Assembly: GCA_038134525.1 (NCBI GenBank)
Contig: JAYPVI010000012.1
Coordinates: 12,998-76,997, forward strand
DNA length: 64,000 nucleotides
Direction of reading: 5' to 3'
Origin: GCA-002727735 sp038134525
Lineage (GTDB): Bacteria; Bacteroidota; Bacteroidia; Flavobacteriales_D; Parvicellaceae
The notes under the pieces were generated by a model. It made no database searches. It was not told the DNA's origin and worked only from the letters and a program-made list of their open reading frames with translations. The position numbers were made by a program, and so were the translations under genes. Below are positions 1 through 8,569 of the stretch, piece after piece (within the stretch, counting starts at the first letter, position 1; each line of letters opens with the position of its first letter).

Positions 1-564
1 ATAAGCAGAAATGTCATCCTCTTTGCAATAGGAGAGTGGTCTAATCACTAACAGATCTCCCTCGTCTATTTTAAATTTAGGTGGCATTGCTTCTAATTTT
101 CCACTAAAAAATAAATTAAGAAAAAAAGTCTCGATAATGTCTTCTCTGTGATGTCCTAATGCTAATTTATTGCATCCTAATTCTCTTGCCTTATCATAAA
201 GGGTTCCCCTTCTTAATCTTGAACATAGGCTGCACATTGTTTTTCCTTCGGAGATTTTATCCATCACAATAGAGTAGGTATCTTTTTCAATAATTTGAAA
301 ATGAAGACCTAAACTTTTTAGATAAGTTGGAAGCACATTTTTAGGAAAACCAGGTTGTTTTTGATCCATATTAACAACTGTAAAATCAAATGGGATATCT
401 CCATATTTATGAAAGTGAATAAACATATCTAACATGGTGTAGCTATCCTTACCTCCAGAAATGCAAACCATAATGTGATCTCCTTTCTGAATCATGTCAA
501 ATTCTTTAAGGCACTTGCTCGTACTTGATAGAATTTTTTTTTGTAGTTTTTTAAAGTCTTCCAT
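1..564 (-). CDS. ttcA: tRNA 2-thiocytidine(32) synthetase TtcA, C-terminus cut by window edge
   Basis: TtcA is an ATP-dependent enzyme that puts sulfur on cytidine 32 of certain tRNAs, using an iron-sulfur cluster. Translating the minus strand from the ATG at 564 gives 188 residues, open to the window edge. They contain the PP-loop SGGKDS (residues 36-41) and the CSLC pair (111-114) typical of TtcA; a third cysteine, about residue 180, lies in RPLSYCKEDD. The family is usually 250-310 residues, so roughly the last third is missing. The neighbour rocD is divergent. The related TilS lysidine synthetases lack the paired-cysteine CSLCSRLRRG motif, so TtcA is the better call. Confidence 0.87.
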   Translation of the reverse strand, partial: MEDFKKLQKKILSSTSKCLKEFDMIQKGDHIMVCISGGKDSYTMLDMFIHFHKYGDIPFDFTVVNMDQKQPGFPKNVLPTYLKSLGLHFQIIEKDTYSIVMDKISEGKTMCSLCSRLRRGTLYDKARELGCNKLALGHHREDIIETFFLNLFFSGKLEAMPPKFKIDEGDLLVIRPLSYCKEDDISAY

Positions 565-627
565 TTTTACAAAAAAAATACTTTTTAAAATCACTTGCAA
601 TTAACTATGTAAATTGTTGACATAACT

Positions 628-635
628 TATATTTG
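628..635 (+). promoter_or_regulatory. TAnnTTTG -7 box upstream of rocD
   Basis: TATATTTG matches the Bacteroidota -7 consensus and ends 14 bases before the rocD ATG at 650. I do not see a well-placed -33 TTTG or TTG. Confidence 0.5.
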
Positions 636-649
636 AAACCCTAATAATT

Positions 650-1876
650 ATGCAAATGAACTCAAAAACATTAATGAAACTTGAAGACCAATACGGAGCC
701 CATAATTATCATCCTTTACCAGTGGTAATAGATAGAGGAGAGGGAGTACATGTTTGGGATTGTGAAGGAAAAAAATATTTTGATTTTTTGTCTGCATACT
801 CAGCGGTTAACCAAGGTCATTGTCACCCTAAAATTATAAAGGCATTGATAGAACAATCTAAAAGACTAACGTTAACAAGTAGAGCTTTTTACAACTCCAA
901 GCTTGGTGAATATGAAAAATTCATGTGTGACTTATTTGGATATGATAAAGTACTACCTATGAATACAGGTGTAGAAGGAGGTGAAACAGCTAATAAATTA
1001 GCAAGAAAGTGGGGGTATATGAAAAAGGGAATACCTCAAAACAAAGCTAGAATTATTTTTGCAAAAGGTAACTTTTGGGGTAGAACACTTGCAGCAATTT
1101 CAAGTTCAGATGACCCTGTTTCATATGAAGGGTTTGGTCCCTATATGCCAGGTTATGATTTAATTCCTTATAATAATTTACAAGCCTTGGAAAATGAATT
1201 AAAAGACACTAATGTTGCTGCTTTTATGGTAGAGCCAATACAAGGTGAGGCTGGAGTGGTTGTTCCTGACAATGGTTATTTAGAAGGTGTTAGAAAATTG
1301 TGTGACAAATACCATGTTTTATTCATTGCAGACGAAGTACAAACAGGAATAGCTAGAACAGGAAAAATGTTAGCAACAGATTATGAAAATGCAAAACCAG
1401 ATATTTTAATTTTAGGTAAAGCACTTTCAGGTGGGGTATTCCCTGTTTCAGCTGTTTTTGCCAATGATGAAGTCATGTTGTGTATTCAACCGGGTGAACA
1501 TGGATCTACTTTTGGCGGTAATCCATTAGCATGTGCAGTTGCAAAAGCAGCCTTAGAAGTTGTTTTAGAAGAAAATTTAGCTGATAATGCCCTGAATTTG
1601 GGAATTTATTTTAGAGAAAAAATGAATGACTTTATTGCTAAATCTGATTTAGTCTCTTTAGTAAGAGGTAAAGGTTTATTAAATGCAATTGTTATTAATG
1701 ATATTGAAAAAAGTTCTACGGCATGGGACTTGTGTGTAAAAATGAAAGATAATGGTCTTTTAGCGAAACCTACACATGGGAATATCATAAGATTTGCACC
1801 TCCCTTAGTAATTACTAAAGATCAAATTGATACTTGCATTGATATAATCATTTCTTCTATAGAAGATTATAGTTAA
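650..1876 (+). CDS. rocD: Ornithine--oxo-acid aminotransferase
   Basis: A PLP enzyme that moves the delta-amino group of ornithine to 2-oxoglutarate, giving glutamate semialdehyde in arginine/proline metabolism. The 408-residue length fits class III aminotransferases. Visible features are the substrate-side NYHPLPVV, the cofactor-binding TGVEGGETANKLARKW, the aspartate region FIADEVQTG, and the Schiff-base lysine in LGKALSGG (about Lys257), followed by HGSTFGGNPLA. ATG at 650 or at 656 are both plausible starts; the N-terminus MNSKTLMKLE fits either. A lipoprotein gene follows 29 bases downstream on the same strand. Confidence 0.93.
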   Translation: MQMNSKTLMKLEDQYGAHNYHPLPVVIDRGEGVHVWDCEGKKYFDFLSAYSAVNQGHCHPKIIKALIEQSKRLTLTSRAFYNSKLGEYEKFMCDLFGYDKVLPMNTGVEGGETANKLARKWGYMKKGIPQNKARIIFAKGNFWGRTLAAISSSDDPVSYEGFGPYMPGYDLIPYNNLQALENELKDTNVAAFMVEPIQGEAGVVVPDNGYLEGVRKLCDKYHVLFIADEVQTGIARTGKMLATDYENAKPDILILGKALSGGVFPVSAVFANDEVMLCIQPGEHGSTFGGNPLACAVAKAALEVVLEENLADNALNLGIYFREKMNDFIAKSDLVSLVRGKGLLNAIVINDIEKSSTAWDLCVKMKDNGLLAKPTHGNIIRFAPPLVITKDQIDTCIDIIISSIEDYS

Positions 1877-1905
1877 TTCTGAATTTATTTTTTAAATTAG
1901 GTATT

Positions 1906-2673
1906 ATGTTAAAGTATCTAAAAATTGTTAGTTTTTTTTCAGTAATAGGTTGTGCAGGTAAATCTTCGGAATCTCTTATTGTTCTAGATACTCAACAATC
2001 ACCAGTTTATTACAAGCATGATTTAACTGCAAAAAATGCAAAGTACCAAAGTGAAATTAATGTTCATATGGATATGTTGTATCATGAAAAAAAACATGAA
2101 ATTGGAGACTTTGAATTACTTGGTTCATGGTTTGGAAAAACAAACAACACTTGGATTTCTCTTAATATTACTAGTACATCTAATCAAATGTTAAGAGGAT
2201 TTATTATTACTGATACAATATATCATTCGTTTCAAGGATGGTTTTCATCAGATGATCATATTCATTATAAATTAGGTATAACTGAAAAAATTGATTCAAA
2301 TATTAAATTATTCAACTTACAACTTTCTCTTGAAAACATGACTATGTCTGGAATAACCAAATTTATAGACAATCAAGATAAAGATTCTGTATTGTTGCAA
2401 AAAAGAAATTATGAGTATGATGTTACTCTAGGAACCTATCCTGAATTTTCTCAACGATTGATAACTTCTTCTGAATTAGAAGAGCTTTCAAAAGATGAAT
2501 TAATCTATATTACAGAAGAGATTCTAGCAAAACATGGACTAATTTTCTTCTCTAATGAAACTAGAGATATGTTTGGTCATAAAAATTGGTATATACCACT
2601 TAATTTTAGAGTAAGTGAACTACTTACAGAAACGGAGAAATTAAATCTTGATAATATTTATACCTTTTTTTAA
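1906..2673 (+). CDS. Lipoprotein with C-terminal YARHG domain
   Basis: The N-terminus is a short hydrophobic stretch ending in the lipobox SVIGC (Cys16), so the product should be a lipid-anchored envelope protein. The last about 75 residues match the YARHG pattern: ITEEILAKHGLIF, then FGHKNWYIP, then LTETEKLNLDNI. YARHG is a presumed extracellular domain of unknown function. The middle (residues 30-170) is not recognised. The gene lies just behind rocD and its TAA stop interlocks with the dnaN stop on the other strand (shared TTAA, 2670-2673). No role in ornithine metabolism can be inferred. Confidence 0.75.
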   Translation: MLKYLKIVSFFSVIGCAGKSSESLIVLDTQQSPVYYKHDLTAKNAKYQSEINVHMDMLYHEKKHEIGDFELLGSWFGKTNNTWISLNITSTSNQMLRGFIITDTIYHSFQGWFSSDDHIHYKLGITEKIDSNIKLFNLQLSLENMTMSGITKFIDNQDKDSVLLQKRNYEYDVTLGTYPEFSQRLITSSELEELSKDELIYITEEILAKHGLIFFSNETRDMFGHKNWYIPLNFRVSELLTETEKLNLDNIYTFF

Positions 2674-3785
2674 TTATTTAACATTACGGGCATCACCAAC
2701 ATTAGAACATCTTCACCTTCTTCATTATTTTCAGGAACAATAATGCCTGCTCTGTGAGGTGCACTTAGTTCAATAACAACATTGTCTGTATCTATATTGT
2801 TAAGCATTTCAATTAAAAACCTGGAATTAAATCCAATTTCAATAGATTCACCTTCATAAGAACAGGTTAATCTTTCATTAGCTTCATTAGAAAAGTCAAT
2901 GTCTTCAGCACTTATATTAAGTTCACTTCCATTAATTTTTAAACGAACTTGGTGAGTAGTTTTATTGGCAAAAATACTAACTCTTTTTATAGATTGTAAA
3001 AAGGAATTTCTATCAATGGTCAACTTGTTAGGATTTTGACTAGGGATTACAGCTTCATAATTGGGATATTTACCATCTATTAAACGGCAAGTAAGAGAGA
3101 AATTATCAAATGAAAAACTAACGTTGGATTCATTAAAATCAACTTGAATTTCTCCATCTACATTCTGGAGGATTCCCTTTAATAAATTCATGGGTTTTTT
3201 TGGAATTATAAAAGAAGAAGGAGTATTGGTATTAACATCCGTTCTTTTGTATCTCACTAGCTTATGAGCATCAGTTGCAACAAAAGTTGCATCATTTTCA
3301 CTAAGTTGTATAAAAACACCACTCATTACAGGTCGTAAATCATCATTTCCTGTTGCAAAAATGGATTTTTCAATGGCACGTTGAATGGTATGAGCTTCAA
3401 AATTTACAGAAGTAGGAGACTCTATAATTGGAGACTTAGGGAATTCTTCACCAGAAAAGCCGCTTAATTTATATTTACCGTAATCTGAAGAAATTTCAAC
3501 TCCCATTTTTTCATCAATAGAAAATGTTAAAGGATGATCAGGAAATGTTTTTAAAATGTCTAGTAATATTTTAGCTGGTATAGCAATACTGCCTTCATTT
3601 TTAGATTCAACTGAAATAGTAGATGTCATAGTAGATTCAAGGTCAGAGCATGAAAGGTTAAGTTTATTATCCTTTATTTCAAAGAGAAAGTTGTCAAGTA
3701 TGGGTAATGTATTAGAACTATTTAAAACTCCAGCTATTGTTTGTAGTTGTTTAAATAAGGCTTGACTTGATACGATAAATTTCAT
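2670..3785 (-). CDS. dnaN: DNA polymerase III beta sliding clamp
   Basis: The ring-shaped processivity clamp of the replicative polymerase. From the ATG at 3785 the product has 371 residues, the normal length, and begins MKFIVSSQALFKQLQ; a longer reading from 3821 adds 12 unlikely residues before this family-typical start. Three tandem clamp folds are expected; recognisable stretches are LPILDNFLFEI, FATGNDDLRPVMSGVF and RLIDGKYPNYEAVIP, and the C-terminus ends in the usual MPVMLNN. It is the last gene of the leftward gldF-gldG cluster, after an 83-base gap from the DUF4340 lipoprotein gene. Confidence 0.95.
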   Translation of the reverse strand: MKFIVSSQALFKQLQTIAGVLNSSNTLPILDNFLFEIKDNKLNLSCSDLESTMTSTISVESKNEGSIAIPAKILLDILKTFPDHPLTFSIDEKMGVEISSDYGKYKLSGFSGEEFPKSPIIESPTSVNFEAHTIQRAIEKSIFATGNDDLRPVMSGVFIQLSENDATFVATDAHKLVRYKRTDVNTNTPSSFIIPKKPMNLLKGILQNVDGEIQVDFNESNVSFSFDNFSLTCRLIDGKYPNYEAVIPSQNPNKLTIDRNSFLQSIKRVSIFANKTTHQVRLKINGSELNISAEDIDFSNEANERLTCSYEGESIEIGFNSRFLIEMLNNIDTDNVVIELSAPHRAGIIVPENNEEGEDVLMLVMPVMLNN

Positions 3786-3868
3786 GATTGTTGATTTGAA
3801 TATAACGAAGGTAAATATCAATATAGTTTTTAAAACAACTATTCATATTAAATGATTTTTATTAACAC

Positions 3869-4873
3869 CTACCTCCTAATATCATTAGAAAAAAAAGATA
3901 AAGGTTTAAAAATAATATCCCAGTTAAAATATTGAGCTCTGAGCAACTCATTGCTCCCATTTATTCTAATAAATCCATATTCTTTATCCCATTTTGTTGA
4001 AGACTTATCATTCTTAATTCTCCAGAACTGAACATTTGTCGTTTTGTTTTCTTTGTTAATTAGAGAAATGTCAATAAAAGATTTACTTGAAAAAATGGAA
4101 TCTTTTTTAGACTGATCAATAAACATGATTTTATTATAGCAAATATTATTAAAATGTGTGAAATAATGTCTAAGCTGGATGGTGTCAAATTGTAAGATAG
4201 GATTAGAATTTTGATCTTTCAAAGTAATTTCATTTTCTTTTTGAATAATGCTAAAACTTTCATCTTGATACTCGTTGTAAGTTAGTTTTAATTCATGTAT
4301 ATCTCGTGGATTTGGATAATGAAATATTTGGGGTGATCTCCATAGTGTCCAATCTGTAAAAAAACGAACATCAAGAGAACCATAGACACCAGGTTTAAAC
4401 ATAACATAGGGTTTACTTCCTTTTTTTCCATCTTTTTTCAGTAGCATATATGTACCCAAATGGTCGGGGGTAGGAGAACCTATATACCAAGTCTTTATCA
4501 ATTGGTTGTTTTTATCAAAAATATCTACTCGTTTATTGCTAACAGCTAGTCTCTTAATTACATTTTTTTCAGCATTTTTAGATACTGGTTGTTTTATTTG
4601 AATTCGGTAAAAAGTTTCCATAATTAATTGAATATTTGACATGTTAGCCCTGTAATTTGGCTCTTCAATCATCCAAACTTTATTTTTATTTATTCTTGAT
4701 AATGATATGGAGTCTGTATTGTTAGTACTAATTGTAAATCGATAAACATTTGCAGTATCCTTTATATTAAAATCCTTTAAATCAATATTATTAGATGTGT
4801 TATGACAAGAGGAAAAAATAGTTGTTATTATTATCAGAGGAAGGGCTATATTGAAAATAATATTATGATTCAT
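3869..4873 (-). CDS. DUF4340-type lipoprotein encoded next to gldG
   Basis: The N-terminus has a hydrophobic segment and lipobox TIFSSC (Cys about 22), so the product should be lipid-anchored. The body resembles DUF4340, a family often encoded beside GldG-type ABC transporters: VWMIEEPNYRANMSNIQLIM, then WYIGSPTPDHLGTYML, then VRFFTDWTLWRS. The start overlaps the end of gldG by 11 bases, which suggests translational coupling. It is probably an accessory subunit of the GldFG system; that role is inferred from position. Molecular function is unknown. Confidence 0.72.
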   Translation of the reverse strand: MNHNIIFNIALPLIIITTIFSSCHNTSNNIDLKDFNIKDTANVYRFTISTNNTDSISLSRINKNKVWMIEEPNYRANMSNIQLIMETFYRIQIKQPVSKNAEKNVIKRLAVSNKRVDIFDKNNQLIKTWYIGSPTPDHLGTYMLLKKDGKKGSKPYVMFKPGVYGSLDVRFFTDWTLWRSPQIFHYPNPRDIHELKLTYNEYQDESFSIIQKENEITLKDQNSNPILQFDTIQLRHYFTHFNNICYNKIMFIDQSKKDSIFSSKSFIDISLINKENKTTNVQFWRIKNDKSSTKWDKEYGFIRINGSNELLRAQYFNWDIIFKPLSFFSNDIRR

Positions 4874-6755
4874 ATTTAAGTTTTCTTACATATATATTAA
4901 CTATTCCAAAAATGAGTACCAATAGAATGGGTAATGCTAAATTTATAAGTTGCCATTTCATTTTATTTGCCATTTCTTCCTTTTTCATTAGTCTTGGAGG
5001 ATTCATTTTTGATCTTAAAGCAATAAAATCATCTCGATTTAACATTTTGTCTACTAAATTTAAAAAGAACGTAGCATTTCCGTAAATGGGCATTTCAAAA
5101 TATGGTGTATTATAATTTGCTTTTTCAAACATAAGGGGGACAGGATTTTGATCAGAACTTAAATCATTTCTAATTAAATCTCCATCTCCAATAAAAGCCA
5201 TTTTTGTAAAATCACTTTCAGATTTAAACTCAATAATTGGATTTTTAATGAAATCTTTCGATATACGTCTATTTTTAAAATTAGATTGAAAAATTCCTTC
5301 GAATAACAATCCCACATCAAGTCTACTTTTCAATTGATTATTTGAAAGTGATGGGTCATAATTTTGTGTGTTTTGATATTGAATTCTAGCCTGCCTCATG
5401 ACTTTGTTCAAAGGAGACGATTGCAATATTACGGTCCTTTTAAATTTTTCTTCTCCAACTGTGTCTAAAGAGGAAACATATCTACCTTTGATGGGCAATA
5501 CATTTTTCATTAAAATATTGTTGTCATAATTTTTTAATTGTGGATAAAAAAACCATTTTGAAACCATTCCAAGATTATCTTCTCTTAAAACTGGACAGCA
5601 TTGTTCATCACAAATCATATCTTTATTGAATCGTACTCCATATTTGAATAAAAAAGGTTGCAATTCATGATCTAGAACCTCATTATAGACAAGTCTATTT
5701 TTTTGTGCAAGAATGGTTTCATTCACATCCATCATATCTAAGAGCCAAATAATTTTTCCTCCGTTCATAATGTACTGATCAATCACATACTTTTCTTTTA
5801 TAGTGAAAGTTGATCTAGGTTTAGATATGATTAACAGATCAGTTTCATTGAGTGCGTCTAAACGTTCATTAACACTATTAGGATTTTTTTTCAAATACTT
5901 GAGATGTTTGTTTTTTAAATAACTTGTGATAATTCGTTTATTTTCTCTTACAGGAATAGTGGTGTTGTTTATCTTAAATGAATCAATATTATTGAGAACT
6001 AATGAATCGAATTTTTTCATTCCAACATCCACAGCATTATTGTAAAATTCAGATTTAATTTGTTTTATATTTATTGTGTCGACATTGAAATTCTTTTGAA
6101 GGTAAAACCAGACTTCTCTTTGATCATACACAGAAAGTTCTCCATGCCCCTGTAAAAAATGAATATTTTTTTTCCTGGTTTTAAATAACTTATCTAATCC
6201 AACTACAATATTTTCTTCAATATGATCAGTAAAATAATTTGTAACTGCTTGATTTATGGGGTATGGATTATCTCTTGTCGATGGAGAAAGTAATTGAATA
6301 GGAATGTTATTTTCACCCATTTGTAAAATAATTCCTGGCCAAATTTCAATAATTTCTCTCTTATCATCCTTGATTATATCTATATAAGCTGGTTTTAATC
6401 CATTACCATTGTCAAATATTTGTCTTTTGTAATCTTCTGCAAGTTCAGGATCTTCATTTAAATCAATAAAAGACAAATCTAAATTTTGACCACCATATAC
6501 TTTAATTTCTTGTAATTTTTCATAAAGTCCTTTTTCTAGTTTTTCAATTTCTACAGGAAAATCACCAACCAAGAAAACGTCCACATTTAGATAATCATCT
6601 AGATTCGAAATTTTATCTTTAGTATATGTAGATAGCTCATATTTTTTATCTTCTGATAAATCAACTCTAATAAAAGAAATGGAAAATACATAGTTGATGA
6701 GAATCAAAACGAATAGAAGCAGACTTAATTTTATGTAATTTCTACTTTTAATCAT
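4863..6755 (-). CDS. gldG: Gliding-motility ABC transporter substrate-binding-like protein GldG
   Basis: GldG forms an ABC exporter complex with GldA and GldF; in Flavobacterium johnsoniae these genes are needed for gliding. The 630 residues show an N-terminal membrane segment (about 10-27), the start of the Gldg domain (LSEDKKYELSTYTKD), a large extracytoplasmic part including IHFLQGHGELSVYD and MNGGKIIWLLDMMDV, and a C-terminal membrane segment (LALPILLVLIFGIVNIYV). The start overlaps the gldF stop by 4 bases. gldA, the ATPase gene, is not in this window. The family is also found in non-gliding Bacteroidota. Confidence 0.9.
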   Translation of the reverse strand: MIKSRNYIKLSLLLFVLILINYVFSISFIRVDLSEDKKYELSTYTKDKISNLDDYLNVDVFLVGDFPVEIEKLEKGLYEKLQEIKVYGGQNLDLSFIDLNEDPELAEDYKRQIFDNGNGLKPAYIDIIKDDKREIIEIWPGIILQMGENNIPIQLLSPSTRDNPYPINQAVTNYFTDHIEENIVVGLDKLFKTRKKNIHFLQGHGELSVYDQREVWFYLQKNFNVDTINIKQIKSEFYNNAVDVGMKKFDSLVLNNIDSFKINNTTIPVRENKRIITSYLKNKHLKYLKKNPNSVNERLDALNETDLLIISKPRSTFTIKEKYVIDQYIMNGGKIIWLLDMMDVNETILAQKNRLVYNEVLDHELQPFLFKYGVRFNKDMICDEQCCPVLREDNLGMVSKWFFYPQLKNYDNNILMKNVLPIKGRYVSSLDTVGEEKFKRTVILQSSPLNKVMRQARIQYQNTQNYDPSLSNNQLKSRLDVGLLFEGIFQSNFKNRRISKDFIKNPIIEFKSESDFTKMAFIGDGDLIRNDLSSDQNPVPLMFEKANYNTPYFEMPIYGNATFFLNLVDKMLNRDDFIALRSKMNPPRLMKKEEMANKMKWQLINLALPILLVLIFGIVNIYVRKLKYES

Positions 6756-7480
6756 GACTTTTTTGAAGAAAAAAATAATTGAGTAGTAACAATAAAAAAG
6801 GCTGTAACAGATAAATAGAAAACAATATCTCTAGTATCAATTATTCCTCGTTCAAAAGATTTAAAGTGTTCAAGCATACTAAACTTCAAAAGGTAAAAGT
6901 CAAACGGTTGAACTACCATATCTGCAAATAGATAAAATCCTTCATAGATAGTATAGTTAAGGATAACAGCTGTAACAAAGGCTACAATTTGATTTTTGAC
7001 TAAAGATGAACAATACATGCCAATAGAGACAAATGCAAATGAAAGTAACAGTAAACCCAAATAACTTCCTATTGTAGAGGAATGGTCTATATTTCCTAAT
7101 TCCTCACCTAAAAAAATAATAGATATATAATAAGTAAATGTGGGTAAAAGAGTGAATAGTGTTAATACACAACCAGAAATAAATTTTGAAAAAACGATTT
7201 GAAATGTGGTAATTGGTTTTGTAGATAAAAACTCAAAAGTTCCGGTTCTATGTTCTTCAGCAAATAGCTTCATAGTGAAACTAGGAATAAGAACTAAATA
7301 TATATATGGAGCCAATTTAAAAAAAGGAACTAATGAAGATTCTCCCATATTAAGTAAATTGAAGTTTCCTGGTATAATCCACAAAAATACGCCAGTAATA
7401 ATCAAGAAGACAATAATGGTTATAAACCCAATTATAGAACTAAAGTAGGAACGAATTTCTTTAAAAATTAGGGCTCTCAT
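6752..7480 (-). CDS. gldF: Gliding-motility ABC transporter permease GldF
   Basis: An ABC-2 type permease of 242 residues with about six membrane segments. It begins MRALIFKEIRSYFSSIIGF, typical of GldF, and carries the conserved family stretch PSFTMKLFAEEHRTGTFEFL followed by TKPITTFQIVFSKF. It is the first gene of the gldF-gldG-DUF4340-dnaN run and has a good -7 box 8 bases ahead of its ATG. Its partner ATPase (GldA) must be encoded elsewhere. Confidence 0.9.
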   Translation of the reverse strand: MRALIFKEIRSYFSSIIGFITIIVFLIITGVFLWIIPGNFNLLNMGESSLVPFFKLAPYIYLVLIPSFTMKLFAEEHRTGTFEFLSTKPITTFQIVFSKFISGCVLTLFTLLPTFTYYISIIFLGEELGNIDHSSTIGSYLGLLLLSFAFVSIGMYCSSLVKNQIVAFVTAVILNYTIYEGFYLFADMVVQPFDFYLLKFSMLEHFKSFERGIIDTRDIVFYLSVTAFFIVTTQLFFSSKKS

Positions 7481-7488
7481 TTATACTG

Positions 7489-7496
7489 CAAACATA
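7489..7496 (-). promoter_or_regulatory. TAnnTTTG -7 box for gldF
   Basis: On the minus strand TATGTTTG, ending 8 bases before the gldF ATG at 7480. Transcription would begin almost at the start codon. Confidence 0.5.
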
Positions 7497-7599
7497 ATTA
7501 TAAGGAGTGAATTGACAATCCTAAGGTTATAATTTTTAAAACATTAACATTTATGGGTTAAATTTAATTTGATGAACATTAGTAATAACTAATCTTGAA

Positions 7600-7607
7600 T
7601 ATATTTG
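7600..7607 (+). promoter_or_regulatory. TAnnTTTG -7 box at the GT2 gene
   Basis: TATATTTG with only 5 bases between it and the ATG at 7613. It overlaps the first codons of an alternative TTG start at 7595, which argues against that longer start and for a nearly leaderless mRNA. Confidence 0.55.
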
Positions 7608-7612
7608 TTAAA

Positions 7613-8569
7613 ATGAATATTGATATATCATTAATTATACCATTGTACAATGAAGAAAACTCATTGGTTGAGCTAACTAGCTGGATAAAAAATGTATGTG
7701 ATTCCAATGATTACAAATATGAAATTCTTCTTATTAACGATGGCAGTACAGACAAATCCTGGAAAGTCATTTCTGAACTTTGTAAAGAAAATGCCAATAT
7801 TAAAGGAGTATCTTTTAGAAGGAATTATGGGAAATCCGCTGCTTTAAATGTAGGATTTGAACATTCTAAGGGTAAAGTAGTTATCACAATGGATGCAGAC
7901 TTACAAGATTCTCCTGACGAAATACCATCTCTATACAATATGATTATAAATGATGGATTTGATATTGTATCAGGTTGGAAAAAAGATAGAAAAGATCCTT
8001 TGTCAAAAACAATACCAACCAAATTATATAATACCGTAACAAGACGGGTCTCTGGAATTATGCTTCACGATATGAATTGTGGATTAAAAGCTTATCATTC
8101 AGAAGTTGTAAAAAATATAGAAGTTTATGGTGAAATGCATCGATATATCCCCATTATAGCTAAATGGTCAGGTTTTGATAAAATAACCGAAAAAAAGGTT
8201 GAACACTTTGCAAGAAAACACGGAAAATCTAAATTTGGATTAGAACGCTTTATTTTTGGTTTTTTAGATCTATTCACCATCACATTTATGGGTAAATATG
8301 GAAAAAGGCCTATGCATCTTTTTGGTTCCTTAGGAACATTCATGTTTTTGATTAGCTTCTTGTTCTTGGTTTACATTGGGTTAGATAAGTTGTATTTAAA
8401 TAAAGGAGCAAAATTAATTGCCAACAGAACTGAATTCTACATAGCATTAACAGCACTGATTTTAGGTGTTCAATTGTTCTTAGCTGGATTTATTGGAGAA
8501 ATGATTTCTAGAAGCTCACCAAAAAGGAATATTTATCAAATAAGAGATAAAGTCAATTTTAATGAGTAA
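7613..8569 (+). CDS. Membrane glycosyltransferase, GT2 family (GtrB/ArnC-like)
   Basis: A 318-residue enzyme with an N-terminal GT-A domain (SLIIPLYNEENS, then LLINDGSTDKSW, then FRRNYGKSAALNVG), a metal-binding DAD at 94-96 in ITMDADLQDS, and two C-terminal membrane helices (about 235-260 and 275-300). This layout belongs to transferases that load a sugar onto a polyprenyl phosphate carrier; the exact sugar cannot be read. ATG at 7613 is chosen because a -7 promoter box overlaps the longer TTG reading. The next glycosyltransferase gene overlaps its end by 8 bases, so they probably share an operon and a pathway. Confidence 0.87.
   Translation: MNIDISLIIPLYNEENSLVELTSWIKNVCDSNDYKYEILLINDGSTDKSWKVISELCKENANIKGVSFRRNYGKSAALNVGFEHSKGKVVITMDADLQDSPDEIPSLYNMIINDGFDIVSGWKKDRKDPLSKTIPTKLYNTVTRRVSGIMLHDMNCGLKAYHSEVVKNIEVYGEMHRYIPIIAKWSGFDKITEKKVEHFARKHGKSKFGLERFIFGFLDLFTITFMGKYGKRPMHLFGSLGTFMFLISFLFLVYIGLDKLYLNKGAKLIANRTEFYIALTALILGVQLFLAGFIGEMISRSSPKRNIYQIRDKVNFNE

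Noticed and set aside
3786..3821. Longer N-terminus for dnaN
   Set aside because: MKFIVSS at 3785 is the conserved clamp start.
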